Source: Paratinospora sagittata (Eukaryota > Streptophyta > Magnoliopsida > Ranunculales > Menispermaceae). From it: a DNA stretch of 64,000 nucleotides. The stretch's first letter is position 1; each line of letters opens with the position of its first letter. Both the position numbers and the translations under genes were made by a program. This document shows, piece after piece, positions 11,490 through 24,991 of this stretch. A model generated the notes under the pieces. It had not been told where the DNA came from. It did not search any database and saw only the letters and a program-made list of their open reading frames with translations. The stretch spans positions 45,879,554 to 45,943,553 of the forward strand of contig CM069593.1 in the NCBI GenBank assembly GCA_035771175.1, read 5' to 3'.

Positions 11490-13234
11490 TCATCTTTTTT
11501 TGCTTGATTGTTGTAGTTTGAAAAATGCTACAGAACTCTTTAAGTGACTTGTAACTTGCAACACGTGATTATCTTAAAAGGGCGTCTTTGTTGCACAAAT
11601 GTTTTTTGTTTGGTAAATGTTAATCTAACTATTAAAAAATATAGTTCTAAACGCAAGTACATCGATTAGATCATTTATTGCATACTTTGAGATATGTAAC
11701 GTACACATATTTAATAAATATGTATGTGTAGTTATACTTAAAGTTATATTTTTTGTAATTATATTAGCATTTTTCTTTTTGTTTAAGTGATTCATTGCAG
11801 GACTGTTGTGCACACCATGTTATGAGAGTACTGTAGCATTTTCCCCTTGTTTTTATGAGAGTACTGTACTCTTTCTACCATTAGCAATCATCAGTGATGA
11901 GAATTTCTTTGAAAGAAAATGTTTAGTCTGTTCCCCCTTTCAGTTTTGCTTTCTTTTTAAAAGATGGATTAATTTAATTAAGAAAGATGTCATCTTTTGA
12001 TGAAAGATAATCTTTTATCATGAAAATTATTGCAGTGGAAACAATATTTTCAAACTAATGGAAAGCGACTAAGGAAAATAATCCATAAAGAGATTTGTCT
12101 CAAATCCATCTTATTACTTTTACATGAACAAAATAACCATATGCCATGTCAGTATATATACGTCAAACATATATGAAAGGTTAATTTTGGATATATATAG
12201 AGGATTAGGACAGGAATATAATATATATAGTAAATATATACTGTGAAGAAAAATATGAATATCCTGTGAGCCCATTTGATAAAGAGTTCAACCCCACCAA
12301 AGTAATGATACAATTTTTTTTTAAAAGGGATTCCAGATGTCTTTGAAAGTTTCAAAATGAAAACAAAAAGGGTTTACAATGCGGATGAATGATATAATTA
12401 AGAGGAATGTTAATTTAACTGTAAAAGAATTCAATTATATTACATATTCATGTCCATTAAATCATTTATTGCATACATCTAGATATGTAAACCACATACA
12501 TTCAATGAACATGAACATATAGTTGTATTATTTTATAATTACATTAGCATTTTGCTATAATTAATATGTGATAGGCCTATTCATTGGCTAATTATTTAAA
12601 AATACTCCACATACAAAAACGTAAAAAAAAAAAAATCAATTTAGAAACTTGCAACAAAAGGAAAACAGTACATCAAATAGAAGTACCGGAAGAGAAGCAA
12701 ATGTGTTTTAATTGATGATGGCTCCATCATACCAAGGGGCGCCTGTGGCCCCAAACAAAAAAATCAACAACAGCAAAGACCAGCATTGATGATAATGATT
12801 AAGGCCAATTTATTATCCTCATTATTTCTCATACAATTGATGTTGAATGTATGTGGGCGAAAATAAATGTAAAAAGTAATATCAGGAATACGTGTTGATC
12901 TTAAGGCCGGCCAGCTGAAGGAGGGGTGTTTGTGTTTTCATGCATATTTCTCCCTCCATGTATTGGCAATCATCACTTGGCTTTGTGGTAAAGTCATCTC
13001 TCTCTTCAACCATGAGGTTGAAACTTTAGTTCTCCTCAGAAGTTGTTCAGCCATCGGTTATGGTTTAATACTCGTATCTTGTTTCTTTGAGCCCTGAAAT
13101 AGGCTTTTGAGCCTCCTAATATTGGTTCTTTAAGCCTGGAGTGTTACCACATGAATAGTGCAAAATTAATATAAATATAAATATATATATATATATATTA
13201 ATTTAATTATAAAAAAATATAACTTTAAGTGCAA

Positions 13235-13269
<35 letters not shown>

Positions 13270-13422
13270 TTTAAATCATTTATTATACACACATTTAATA
13301 AACATACATGTGTAATTATATTTAAAATTACATTTTTTATAATTAAATTGGCATTTTCATAAAAATATAAAAAAACACTCGTAGATCTAATATAATAGAA
13401 GCAAAATGTCCTACAAAGTTTT
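11490..13422. other. AT-rich intergenic DNA
   Basis: Holds the 3' UTR of the GIR-type gene, then AT-rich sequence without supported genes. Two (AT)n tracts lie near 13181-13199 and 13237-13266. Confidence 0.4.
13237..13266. repeat. (AT)n microsatellite
   Basis: Uninterrupted AT dinucleotide run of about 30 bp, with a second shorter run at about 13181-13199. Confidence 0.9.
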
Positions 13423-13733
13423 CATCTATTTAAGCCTTGTTGGATTGCTGAGAAAATTATTAATTTCTCAAAAAAAAAATTCTCAACCTTCTTATTTTCT
13501 CATCAAAACTTTTTCATCTGTAAAGGTGAAAAAAATTAATTTTCTCATGAGATATTTTTTAATATTATTAACTATGTTCATATTTATATTTTATGCAACT
13601 TCTTACTATCTAATTATTTTTTTAAGTCATAAGAGTGTAAAAAAATATTTTCTCAAATACAATCAAACAATCATGAAAAAATTCATTAGAAAAATTTTAT
13701 TGAGAAATTATTTCCCACCATCAAACAAGGCCT
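13423..13733. mobile_element. MITE-like element with terminal inverted repeats
   Basis: The left end GCCTTGTTGGATTGCTGAGA and the complement of the right end GCCTTGTTTGATGGTGGGAA form imperfect inverted repeats of about 30 bp around 250 bp of AT-rich, non-coding DNA. The GCCTTGTTTG-type terminus is common in plant non-autonomous DNA transposons. I find no convincing target duplication, so the superfamily is unresolved. Confidence 0.6.
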
Positions 13734-14560
13734 TGGTGACAAACTGAATAATGTTAAAGCCCCATTTTTATTATTATTATTATTATTATTTCAGTAGATG
13801 TCTTTATTTCGTTTATTAATGACATAGTAAATAGTTCAAACCTTCAATTTTGTTTTCAATGTCACTCTTATTTGTTTTGTTCAAACACTATTCAACACAG
13901 TACTCCACGACACTTCCTTTTCATGAACTAAATTTATATGTAATTTTATAAACTATTTTAATTTATTTTTACTAAACATTAAAAATAAAATCTAAATTAT
14001 TTTTATTAAATAATTTATTGTAATAAAAATAAAAGAAGCACGGTAATAAGCAAATAAAATTTTAATTATATTTATTGAAAGAATTACTGTAATAAAATAA
14101 AATAAAAACTAAAATAGAGCCCATGTATGGCATGGCTTGTGAACTTGTTTGGAGTAAAATCCTGATACATGGGTATAAAAGTAGTCAAGAAAGAACATTT
14201 TTGTTAATTTTTATTATTATTATTGAAGTGGTTCTTAAGAACCATGTGGGGATTAATTGAAATTCAGGCTACCAGTAGTTGAAATATTCAAAATGATAAA
14301 ATTGGTGATCTGAGATCAACCTCAAATCCCATCACATTGGGAGGGGCGGGAAAGAAAACAGTTGGGCTTTGGGTAGTTAAAGCATCTTTAAGAAGAAGCA
14401 AATATTAGTTTGAATTTGGGTGAAAACAATTTAATGCAAAATGCAATTGAGACAGTTGAGTATAATGATGGTATATAAATACCAAATTTATTTCAACTCT
14501 CCATCTCATCTTTCGGTGGCCCAAAAATTTATAAAAAAGATACAGAGGTACAAATAAAGA
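13734..14560. other. AT-rich intergenic DNA
   Basis: No gene or clear element; TTA-type runs at about 13769-13790 and 14211-14223. Confidence 0.4.
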
Positions 14561-14573
14561 GTTATAGTTATTT

Positions 14574-15777
14574 ACCAACGGATCCGGCTATTTTCACCTA
14601 TCCTTTTCTATCTCTTCACCTATTTATTATCTTTACCCATATAAAAATTTAAAATTAATTATTTTTTCTCTCTTCGTCCATCTAAATTTTTATTTTATCC
14701 TTCTCACCCTAATACCCTAAACTATTTCCTTCTCTCTCGTTTCTTCTCTTATCTTCTCTTCACCATTTCTTCAAAAATTTTAATTATTCAAAAGGTTATA
14801 ACATCGTTAAAAAGATTTGTGAGCAACAACGTCGCGAAATTTTACGAAAAAATCAGGTTATTTTGAGTTTTTGAGGCCTCAAACTCAGATTACAAATCGA
14901 TAAGTAAATCATAATTTTACATGTTTTAAATTGATTTCAATGTTACATTCTTAAATTTGAATGATTTTTTGCAAAAAAAAAAAATAGGTAAAAATGGTCG
15001 AATGAGGCGCGCGAAATGGGTTTCTGAAAACTTATTTCGTACGCCAAAATCGCAGATGTCCGACCTACCAGGATTGGACATTTCTCTTTATGTCCAATCT
15101 AATAGGGTCAGGCAATGCATTTTTTATTTTTCTTTTTTGTTCGGCCTGTTAAGGTCAAACATATTTCATTCTGTTCGTATACGCAAGGTCGGACACACTC
15201 AATTCGAAAGCCATTTTTTTGTATTTCAAAACTCATTTTCGCTCTCTTTTCTCTTCGATTTTGGGTATACTTTTGTAAAAAAAAAAAAATACTTCAAAAA
15301 GGTAAAAATGTATGCTTTTGATTAAAAAAATACAAGAAAATGACAAAATTGGAGATTAAGATGAGTTGGAGAATTGAAGAGTTAAAGAGTTTAAGGTAGA
15401 GAGTGGGTGGGTGAAGAGAGAGGTTGAAGGGTTTAAGAAGTTTAATAAGTGTCCTTTTTGCTAATTTTACATGAAAGTTTTTTAGTCTTTTTACTTTTTA
15501 AATGAGGTGGGTGAAGAAATATGAATGGGTGGGTAAAAATAGTCGTACCCTTTACCAACATGTGATAGCTCAGTTGGTTGAAGAATTAAGTATAAGTAGA
15601 GTTAAGTTCCAGGTCTTAAGTTCAAACTTGAATATGCCCCCCCTTTATCCCCCCTTGTTAGGAGGGCTAGCTCAAATATCTCTGTTATGCTCGAGTCCGG
15701 AATGATTAGTCACGCCCAAAGGAAATAAAACCTCTCGGGTGCCAAAAGACCGGTAATCAAAAAAAAAAAAAAAAAGT
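14574..15777 (+). mobile_element. tRNA-derived SINE, split near its head by a MULE-type MITE
   Basis: The SINE body at about 15554-15775 reads plus: box A region GATAGCTCAGTTGGTTG, box B region GTCTTAAGTTCAAACTTG, a spacer, and a tail of 17 A at 15759-15775. Flanking duplications are GTTATAGTTATTT (14561-14573) and GTTATAGTTTTTT (15778-15790), one mismatch in 13. The left duplication lies almost 1 kb from the body because a second element (14580-15550) was inserted just at the SINE head. The tRNA-like head and A-tail are direct; the nesting follows from the two sets of duplications. Confidence 0.75.
14580..15550. mobile_element. Non-autonomous Mutator-like element (MULE-MITE) inside the SINE
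   Basis: A 971-bp element. The left end GGATCCGGCTATTTTCACC and the complement of the right end GGGTACGACTATTTTTACC are imperfect inverted repeats extending about 45 bp. It is bounded by a perfect 9-bp duplication TTTACCAAC at 14571-14579 and 15551-15559; 9 bp is the signature length for Mutator-type transposition. No transposase is encoded; the open stretch at 14957-15325 has no recognisable domain. Confidence 0.8.
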
Positions 15778-15790
15778 GTTATAGTTTTTT

Positions 15791-16647
15791 GATTTAAAAG
15801 CCAGGCCACTCATTTTGTTTGGGTTTAAGTTTTTTGAACTTTCATTATTTTATAATTACTTTTAAGAATATAAAAGTAACAAGGATAAATGATAAACGAA
15901 TATAATAAAGCATTAAACTTATAATTAGATATAGTTAAGTATTAAGAACAACATAACATTTAGTTTCATACATTTCACGCATTATTATACAAAGCATTAA
16001 ACTTATTATTCAAGTAAAAAAAAGAAAAAAAAAACAATATAACAAATAAGTAAATAAGGGATAGAGATTTGTTTGTTTGTCATATCTTAAGCGGCTTTTA
16101 AAATAGGAAAGAATTTAAATGTTGAAGTATTTTTGTTAGGGATGATTTTTTTTTATTTTTTTATTTTATGCCACTTATATCTCATATCATAATAAGTTGT
16201 TTCATTCATTTGTTCTATGGGTCTGAATGATTTTTTTAAAAAATTGGTTACATAACTAATATGTACATTTTTGCAACATCCTTGGGCTCAAGAATGCACA
16301 TTACCTGGTAGGAGCATTTGACAACATAAGTTTGTGCCCTCCACAACATTGATTTCCGCACCACGCAAAAATCTGAAGTTTATTCAGGGCAACATGATTG
16401 ATAAAGATCATGACATTGCGTTAGGCATGGGTGTTAATCACAAATTGATTATCAATTTTGATTAGTGTTAGGACTGTGTGAGTCTAATTGTTCAAATTTT
16501 GTAAAATTTCAGTCTTTTAATTTCATTAGGATTCCAGTAGTTTAATCTTGATAAATATTGTTTAGATTTAGTAGGATTCTTTTAGATACTAATAGATATG
16601 TTTATTGTCGGATTAGGAGAAATGAATAGAGAATCTTCAAATCATAG
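15791..16647. other. AT-rich intergenic DNA
   Basis: No gene. The stretch around 16466 begins TGTTAGGACT and looks faintly like a decayed LTR start, but no matching end was found. Confidence 0.35.
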
Positions 16648-16659
16648 CCCCATTTTCTT

Positions 16660-16894
16660 TTTCTTTTTTCTTTTTTTTTTTCTTTTTTCTTTTTTTTTTT
16701 TCTGAGATCCGTTCGCAAGAGCCCCACCCCCTATAGTCCGACTAATCCATTGAGACCTATATGCACCCACCACGTATCACTCCGGGATACCCAAGGCGTT
16801 AAACTCGTCAGGCCAAGATTTGAACTTCCGACCTCTGCCTCAGTCAGCGTCTTCCGTATCTCCTCCCGACCATTGAGCCAATACCCGATGGATA
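16660..16894 (-). mobile_element. tRNA-derived SINE, minus orientation
   Basis: A pyrimidine-rich T tail spans about 16660-16701. The complement of the right part reads TATTGGCTCAATGGTCGGGA (box A region) and GTCGGAAGTTCAAATCTTGG (box B region), a textbook tRNA-like head. Target duplications CCCCATTTTCTT at 16648-16659 and 16895-16906 are perfect over 12 bp. Confidence 0.8.
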
Positions 16895-16906
16895 CCCCAT
16901 TTTCTT

Positions 16907-19900
16907 CTTTTGCTTCACAATTTATTAACCATCTTCTGTTTTGCACATTTTCTACGAAGGGGCTCACCACCAATAAATATAATTCAGCTTCAATTTTGAA
17001 AAAGTTCTCGAGTAAACCAGACTATTCCTGTTATTGTAAAAAGAAACTGTACAAATTACTGAGAACTACAAACACTTAAATTTAATGGGACCTCTGACAT
17101 GCCGTAAGTATGAAAACCATACCCAATTTTACTGCAGAGGTAACTGCTACGGTCAAGGCTTCAACCTGGAAATGAACATGAAAATAAACATAAAAACTTA
17201 GGATCGGCAGTTCCACAAGGATATCTGACATGGTATTTACGTAGTAAATGGATGAGAAAAAAAAAAATGCATGCATATGTATAATCATATGGCAGAATCA
17301 TGCTTAATTGATTGTAAGCTGAACCGTGAAAGTCAGTCACTTAAAGAGTTTTGCAGTATCAACCAATCATAAGTTCCGGGTTATTGCACAAATGCAGAAA
17401 CTTGCAATGTTGCCAGCTAAAATTTCCCAGACTAGTACTCTGTGCCACTGAATCAATAGACAACAAATCTCAATTGAACATGGGAAACTACTGCAATTTG
17501 TCAACCACTATTTGGTTCATGTAGTTAATCACATCAATAGGCCCCCTGACTAATAGTGTAAAAGGATGTAATATGGTATCCAGGCATACCAAGTACATGC
17601 AGTAACACAGAGATGAGAAGTTCACTGACTTCTTCAAGAGTTTAGCAAATTAAGCATAACTCTCTCCTGCAATGAACCGTGACTTAGGTCATATGTGACC
17701 ATGCAGCCGATGGTACAGGCAACGATACTCTGTAATTTATCCTGTGACTTGTAAGCAATTATCCAATCATAGAAAAAGTTATTGCTCCATTTAGTCAATT
17801 AATAGATGAGTATACCATAAATTATAAGAACATCAGTGCAAAGGTTAAAAAGCATAATTTACACACATCCATAGGCCATGGTACTTGTGAAATAAAAACT
17901 CTTCCCTGTCTGGTCTGCCAACCATTAGTTCCATTTTAATGTTAGGAGACCTTAATATTTCTGTTGTAGAAAAGATCTTTAAATAAACCTAGTAGCAAAT
18001 AAACTAAATAAACCTAGTAGTAAATAAACTAAGTATTGCAGTTGCAACTCAAAAATTTTGAGTTCTCAGAATCTTGTTTTTAGATTTTCCTTGAGCAAAT
18101 GTACCAACTTTTAAAGCATCCGATACATGATATCATGTTTTGACAGAATAAACATCAGGCTGCACACATTATGCAGACAGGCACAGGACTTTATGACTAT
18201 GTCCTCTGTCAAGGAACACTAAGAAAAATATATTAGTTTAATTATTTTATTTTAGTTATCTGAATTTATTAAATTTTAGTTATTTAAATATTTAACCTAC
18301 TTAGTATGGGCGTGTCTGTTAATTTCCATTTTAATTAGGATTCTCGTTTCCAAATTAATCTAGGAGTCAAATTCGTCAAAGTCAATGGTACATAAAATAC
18401 CTATATAATGGGATGTTTAAGGGAGCTTGCATGTTGAAATTAAAAATTGCATGACATATTATTCCTTAATTCTTTTTCTATTCTCCCTCCTCCTGGCCTA
18501 TTGTTATTATATCAAATGGCTCTTCCAAGTCAGAGCTAAATTAATCATCTCTTTCACCTTCCTTACTCTGATTCTCTTGTCCTTCCTTAGCTTCCCTAGT
18601 CTTCTTACCATTTTTCTATATTAGCATTCTTCTCCTTATCTTCTTCACAGCCAAGACTAGTAATGCAAATAGTTCTGTCATCATTTAGGTTGCACTCCAC
18701 ATTGCAAACCACCCACCACAAGAGGACCCTTCTCTCCCTTACTCCATTGTCTCAGAACCTCAATTGACTTGTCACTTCCTCACGCTCCCTTCATCAGACC
18801 TAGGCTTGAAGCCCATCTCTTTCATTCAAACCCTTCATCCTCAAATCCCCATCTGTGTGTTTTGTGTACAATGCATGCATGATCATAAACAAGTTTCAAC
18901 CTGCAACTACCTTAAGCTCCCTTCTAGTTTCTCTCTTCTCAAGTTCTTTTTTCTTCCCTTCTCTTGTCTCAAGCGCACCTTGCACCCCAAATCATTGGCC
19001 ACAAAATCACAACAAACCCACCATTCTAATCCTGCCTTTGTGTTGTTGCATCTAAAGCTTGCCCCTCTCCTCACTCCTCTCTCATTAACATCATTCTTTC
19101 AATTTCGATAATTAGTTACTCCGTCCATGCTGCATTTGCTGCTAATAATCCAAGATGGTACAAGACATTAGCAGTAGTTCACTTCTTCTTCTTCCTAAGT
19201 GTTCCTTCCCACTTTCATCCTCCATCCTTTGTTTCTCTTCACTAGCAGTTCCCTTGATTTCTCTTATCTTCATGGTTTTTCAAGGATTCCTTATACATGG
19301 TCTCTTATGGAACACACACAAACTTTGAAACAAAGGTTGGGAAAAGATCCAACACTGGACGCCTTATAATCTCTGATTTTTTGTCAACTTGGACATGATC
19401 TAGTGTACCTATGTAAGCCAGCACTCACCTTTGAGAAGCACAGTAAAATAGCATGTGATCTCCGTAAATGGCATGATATCTTTCTCTCATTAGAAGATGC
19501 ATCTCTTCATATCTTTTCTTGAGAGCTCATAATTTTTTTTTTTATACATACAACTGCTCTTGGATTGGTAACAACAACACTAACTTTCTTTGAATTTCCA
19601 CAAATTATTTGTATTCACCATGACAATTTATAAATTATATGAGAGATAAAGTACCTTGAAGCATGAGGTCCAGACCGTTTACCATATTTAGAATCCCTTA
19701 AAGCGTTTAGGGCAAACAAAGCGAAGAAAGCCATACTAAATGAGCAATACACTTTTCAAAATTGACTAACCGATTAATAAAACACCATTGTTGGAAAATT
19801 TAGTGTTTCCCTGTTTACCATCCCTACAGTTGGTCAAATGTCCTGGCATTATTCACATGCCTATTCCAATTCAGTCGTATTTATGCAGATTCCTCAAAAT

Positions 19901-20769
19901 CAACTTCTGGTATGTTACATATCACTGTCAATGCTCTTGAATGTGCACCATATCTGACAGCAAAGAAGTGCAAAACAGTGCATCTAAGTTAGTGTTTTTT
20001 AGCTCTATTTGCAACCTATAAAAAGAACATTTCAACTATCTGTATCTCTAACTTAAAGTGAACATATAATGACCACTAGAACAAGCCAAAAATTTTCGGT
20101 TTATTATGTTAGAGCTTAAACCTCAACCCAGTAACACAGGTTCATTTTAGATTAGACACATCTGAGTTAGCAAACTTATATGAAAGCAATACACTCATTG
20201 AATCAATGCCAAAAAAATTTCGATGTTTATGATAAAAGCCATGCCAATCATTTGAAAAACATATGCCTGATGGTAGCAAACTCAACTCAACTCAACAAAG
20301 CATTTTCTTAACAACACAAGGTCAGTTGCATAAATCTTTCCTCCATTCCGCTCTATCATGGTTGAATCTTCAATTATATCCATGATAGTTAAAGGTGCAA
20401 CAGGCAATTAAGGTACAAGTAGCCCTTGACGCCAGAGGCACAAAGCGAGGTATAGACGTGGGGCCAAAAAATGCTAAATAGATGATTACACCCTAAATAC
20501 AAATAAAACTTATACATCAACGCATCGGTCATTAATCACTATAATTCAATGAACAACCATGAAGTATTCAACATCTCATTTCTCAAGTTGACATTGTGTC
20601 CATCTTCTCCACTATCACTTAAGGCTTCTTCAATGATGTTACAAGGATCTCTATTTCTATTTCTTCCTCTTCATCATTTTCTTCATCGATAGCTCCTGAA
20701 GTCATTGACACCCATTTTGTTGTTTAGGCAATAACCCTTGTAGTTTTTTTTATGTGATGATCTAATGCT
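16907..20769. other. Long intergenic region without supported genes
   Basis: Open stretches at 18427-18624 and 18764-19111 have no recognisable domain and pyrimidine-rich coding strands. A promoter-like CCTATATAATGGG at about 18400 precedes them. A degraded LTR or dead gene is possible, but I cannot support either. Repetitive GGTGCAA and AGGCACAAAG sequence near 20395-20460 recurs loosely near 28740-28800. Confidence 0.4.
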
Positions 20770-21425
20770 TATAGATGGCTATCCAATTCTAGCAACTCTT
20801 GTAAGATCACCCCATAGGTTAGGCAATCTCCCCTGTAATAGATCATGAGTATTAATCCTCCTATGGGCCATAAGGCACCCAAAGACCTTCACTTTAGATG
20901 GTATTTGAACCTTCCATATATACTTGGCTAAGGGGAATGAGGGGTTAGAAGGGGAATCGGACAGCATGTTGAATTGAGATTTATAGGAATAATGGCCAGA
21001 CAATTCAAGGGTTCAAACTAAGTGGTCCGGTGTGTTGGTCATACATACGTTAGCTAGGCTAGATATTAGAGAAAGGGGTTCCTCTTGTTCCCTATGTGTT
21101 AAGACTCTAGGGAAACATAGGTTCCAAAGATGGGGTGTGGTGGGTAGATGAGATTGTGGGATGTGAAAGATGAGATGGGTTGATTATGTAAGGAGGATAA
21201 TCTATAGAGGTTCGGGAAGGCTTCTGCCAAGGATCTATCCCCCATCCATTTATCCTCCCAAAAACGGAATGTAAGTCCATCTCTCACTTCGGGTCTACAT
21301 CTCTCTAACACACTAGGTATTAGAGAAGCTATAAATTTCCATGGGCTTCTATAGGTGACCCTCCTCATGTACTCCATATCTCTATTTATGTTAATTTTGG
21401 GTCATCTTCTTCCTATTCCTCTATA
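20770..21425 (-). mobile_element. LINE remnant, RT thumb and zinc-finger region (LINE C)
   Basis: The minus strand has two pieces. At 21377-21099, YRSPWKFIASL, then TFRFWEDKWMGDRSLAEAFP and LYRLSSLHNQPISSF; at 21003-20779, FPLAKYIWKVQIPSKVKVFG and LMAHRRINTHDLLQ. These match the same segments of LINE A (4630-6650), so both belong to one family. A frame break separates the pieces and no RT catalytic core is present. The fragment ends where the T-run of LINE D begins. Confidence 0.75.
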
Positions 21426-24400
21426 CCACCAGTAGTTTTTCTTTTTTACTAGAAACATAGATATATATTAAAAATAAAAAGAGTACAAAAGTATAACCTA
21501 GAGAGAGATTACTAGATCTGACCCAACCCACAAACAGAAGCAATTTTTTTTCCCAAACTTTCCAGCTAGAACAAAAACTGTCACAAAAGACTCTACCATT
21601 GCTCTCTGCCCAGACCTCCATAAAACAGCAAAAAGCACATTCCCCAAAACTATAACCTAGAGAGAGATTACTAGAACTGACCCAACCCACAAACAAAAGC
21701 AAACTTTTTTCCCAAACTTTCCAGCTAGAACAAAAACTGTCACAAAAGACTCTACCATTGCTCTCTACCCAGACACTCCATAAAACAGCAAAAAGCACAA
21801 AAATCCAATATTTTTTACAACGGTGATCAGATAAACTAGAAGCATAGCAAAAAGGTGAGCCAGCGTCTGGAGGGCAAAGTTTCAGGCATTTATTCGTCCA
21901 TTCCGTCCAAACTTCCTCCACAAATGCACAATCCCAAAACAAATGGTGAACAATCTCAACATTCATTTTGCACAGCCAACACCAAGAGGGGGACAGACAT
22001 AAGTTAGGGAACCTCTTTTGAAGCATATCAGCACAATTTAGTTTGTTCAGAGCAATGAGCCAACCAAGAGTCTTGAATTTGAGGGAAATGGGAGCAGACC
22101 AAATGAAAGTGAAGTATGGAAAAATTGGGTGGTTGGCTGAGGAGTTAAGCATGTGAAAAAAAGATTTTGAAGGAAACTTTCCAGAGGAATCCACAACCCA
22201 AACAATATGGTCATCAGAGTCTTGCAGTTGAACATGGCCCAGGCAATCAAGAAGAAGAGGAATCTCTTCATGTTGCATGAAGAGGAAGGTTGCGAAAAAG
22301 GTGAAGGTTCCAATTGGGAGGAGCATCATGGGATGTAGGATCAGGATTAATGAAGGAAGATATCGGTGCATTGTGGATCCCAGAGATACTAAAAATATTG
22401 GGGAAAAGGGTTTTGAAAGGGGCCGATACACCCTATGTGTCTTCCCAGAAACGAGTAGTAGAGCCATTGCCAACTCTAAACTGGATAGAGGGAGAGAAAG
22501 CAGGATATAATGAATGAATGAATCTCCAAGGGGATTTGTAAGAAACGCGAGAGGAGAGATTGGCATTCCGATTGTTGTCTTGAAGGCCATGACAACTTTT
22601 GATCACCTTTGCCCAGAGAGAGTCCTTCTCAAACAGAAAGCGCCATAACCACTTCCCAGCCAGAGCCTTATTTCTTGTAAGAAGATCGCCAATTTCCAAA
22701 CCACCATGTTTTAGATCCAGTTTGACCTTTGCCCATTTAACCAAAAATGATCCCTTATCCTAGTCCTCATTTTTCCAAAGGAAAGCTCTCATTTTTTTCT
22801 CAATGAGAGAAGCAACAATTCTTGGCATACGGAAAGAAGACATAAAGTACGTTGGAATTGCTTCCAACACCGACTTAAGAAGAATAATACGATCACCCGG
22901 AGAGAGATAGCTCTTCTTCCCCCCATCCACCCTCTTACATATAGTTTGAATGACTAGGTTCCAAAACGACATTTTGAGAGGGTTGCCACCAAGAGGCATC
23001 CCCAAATAGTGCATAGGCCATAACCCCGAGGCAACAACAAACTCCCTAGCCATAATCGCCACATCAGCATCCGGGACATTAATGCCGACTAACTGACATT
23101 TGAAGAGGTTCACTTTGAGACCCGAGATGAAACAAAAGTTGTTGATAATCTCCATGACCATGTTCAAGCTGCGGCCATCATTCTTAACAAAGAAGAGGCA
23201 GTCATGCAAATTGTAAATGAGAAACATGGACATTATCCTTTCCAACTTTAAAACCATGCAACATGCACTTGTCCTTTGCTTTTGAGGTGAGACCATCCAG
23301 AACATCTACTATAAGGGTGTACAAAAAGGGGGATAATGGATGCCTTTGCCGTAACCCTCTTGCCCCCTGAATTTTACCTCTTCGGCGACCATTAACAAAA
23401 ATAGAATAGGAGCCAGTAGCTAGACAACCCCTTATCCAACTCCACCATCTTTGACCAAAACCCTTCTTTTTCATCACAAAATCAAGGAAACACCATTTTA
23501 CCGAGTCGTAGGCTTTCGCAAAATCAACCTTAAATAATAAAATCCATTTGACAAACGATAATCATCCACAGATTCATTGGCAATCAGAATCGCATCAGTA
23601 ATTTGACGGTTCATAACAAAATCCATTTGAGACTCAACAACCGTAGAATGGGAGAACCTGGTGAAGACGATTTGCGAGGACTTTGGCAATGATCTTATAA
23701 AGGCTGGTGGTGAGGCTAATAGGCCGAAAGTCGCCGACTTTGATAGAGTTGATTTTTTTGGCCACAAGACATATATAAGTTTCATTGGTGCATTTGTTGA
23801 TGATACCATCATAAAAGAATTCCTCCATTACTTTGAAGACGTCATCCTTAAGAACCTCCCAATTTTTTTTGGTAAAAAAGCAGCGAGAAACCATCTGGGC
23901 CATGGACGTTCTCCCCATCACAACAAAAACAACTTCTTTTACTTCATCCATATCAAAAGGTCTTTCAAGCCAATGACATTGATTCTGACTGATACTGTTC
24001 CAATTGATGCCCTCAATGCCCCAACTGTCGTTGTTATCATCAGCAAACACACTGGAAAAATGGCTGATAATCTTTTGATAAATCTCATCAACATCTTCAA
24101 CAATGGACACATCATCATTTTCCATCTTAGAGATCAAGTTTTTTTATTTTCTTATGTTGAGCAGGCGATGGAAAAATTTTGAATTAATTTGACCTTCTTT
24201 TGCCCATTTGATTCGGGCCTTTCGACGAGCAATCCTATCCGGCTTTAAGTCAATTGTTTGAAGTTCTTGTAACAGCACAATACGAGACTGTCTGTTACTA
24301 TCATCAATGGGATCAGACCCTAGTTTGGAATCAATATACTTAAGAAGATGAAGCAATTGTGAGCGACGGATGGCATCACAAGCTGCAAAGTTTTTGCTCC

Positions 24401-24880
24401 ACTCTTTAAGTTTGACTTTGAGAAATTTCAGTTTCGACATAAAATGGTAACCAGCCCAGCCGTGCCCAACAGGAGTAAGCCACCAATTTGCAATAAGTTT
24501 ATCAAAGTTAGGATAGGAGAGCCAGACATGCTCGAATCTGAACGGGGAGGGGCTCCAGACTCCAAAGGACGTATTAAGAGTAACTGGCCAATGGTCTGAC
24601 GTTATCCGGTATTCAACTTCTTGCCTGGATAGAGGGAAAATATCCTCCCATCCTAATGAGAACAAGAATCTTTCAAGTCTAGACATAGCTGGAGAGGAAC
24701 GATTATTAGTCCAAGTAAAAGGCAGGTTTAGGAGGTCAGGATCCCGCAGCTGAAGTTCGTCAATAAGAACATCAAACTCCTTCATACTCGCCATCATGGA
24801 GGAACAATTATACTTTTCTGACATTTTACGGGTGACGTTAAAATCCCCCCTAAGCACCAGTTGCATGATAAGAGAGAAGA
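21426..24880 (-). mobile_element. L1-type LINE, endonuclease end through 3' end, decayed (LINE D)
   Basis: Read on the minus strand. The element starts at the end of the AP-endonuclease domain (RGDFNVTRK near 24850, YRITSDHWPV near 24600), so it is 5'-truncated. RT blocks follow: GDFRPISLTTSLYKIIAKVL (23730-23671), FAKAYDSVKW, QRHPLSPFLYTLIVD where QGDPLSP is usual, and HLQFA joined to DDCLFF only after a one-base shift near 23202, which breaks the catalytic FADD box. WPMHYLGMPLGGNP and a zinc-finger tail (CWLC, then IVHHLFWDC) come next. At least five frame breaks or stops separate the open frames. A T-run at about 21435-21447 marks the 3' tail. A 159-bp tandem duplication lies near the 3' end. 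Confidence 0.9.
21493..21799 (-). repeat. 159-bp in-frame tandem duplication in LINE D
   Basis: Copies at 21493-21651 and 21652-about 21799 differ at a few positions. On the minus strand each encodes SNGRVFCDSFCSSWKVWEK followed by LLLFVGWV and SNLSLGY. The unit is 53 codons, so the frame stays open across both copies. Confidence 0.9.
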
Positions 24881-24991
24881 AAAACCAACAATAGTTGATC
24901 TGTCACTCTTACTCAAGTTGCGCATTTATAATCTTCATTGTATGTGTATATTACATAAACCATCCAATCAATTTTCTTTCACCACATATGA

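Noticed and set aside
16466..17080. Possible Copia-type LTR starting TGTTAGGACT
   Set aside because: No matching CA end, duplication or second LTR could be located.
18427..19111. Open frames behind a TATA-like sequence
   Set aside because: Composition is pyrimidine-driven and no domain can be read; could be a decayed LTR or dead gene but nothing supports either.
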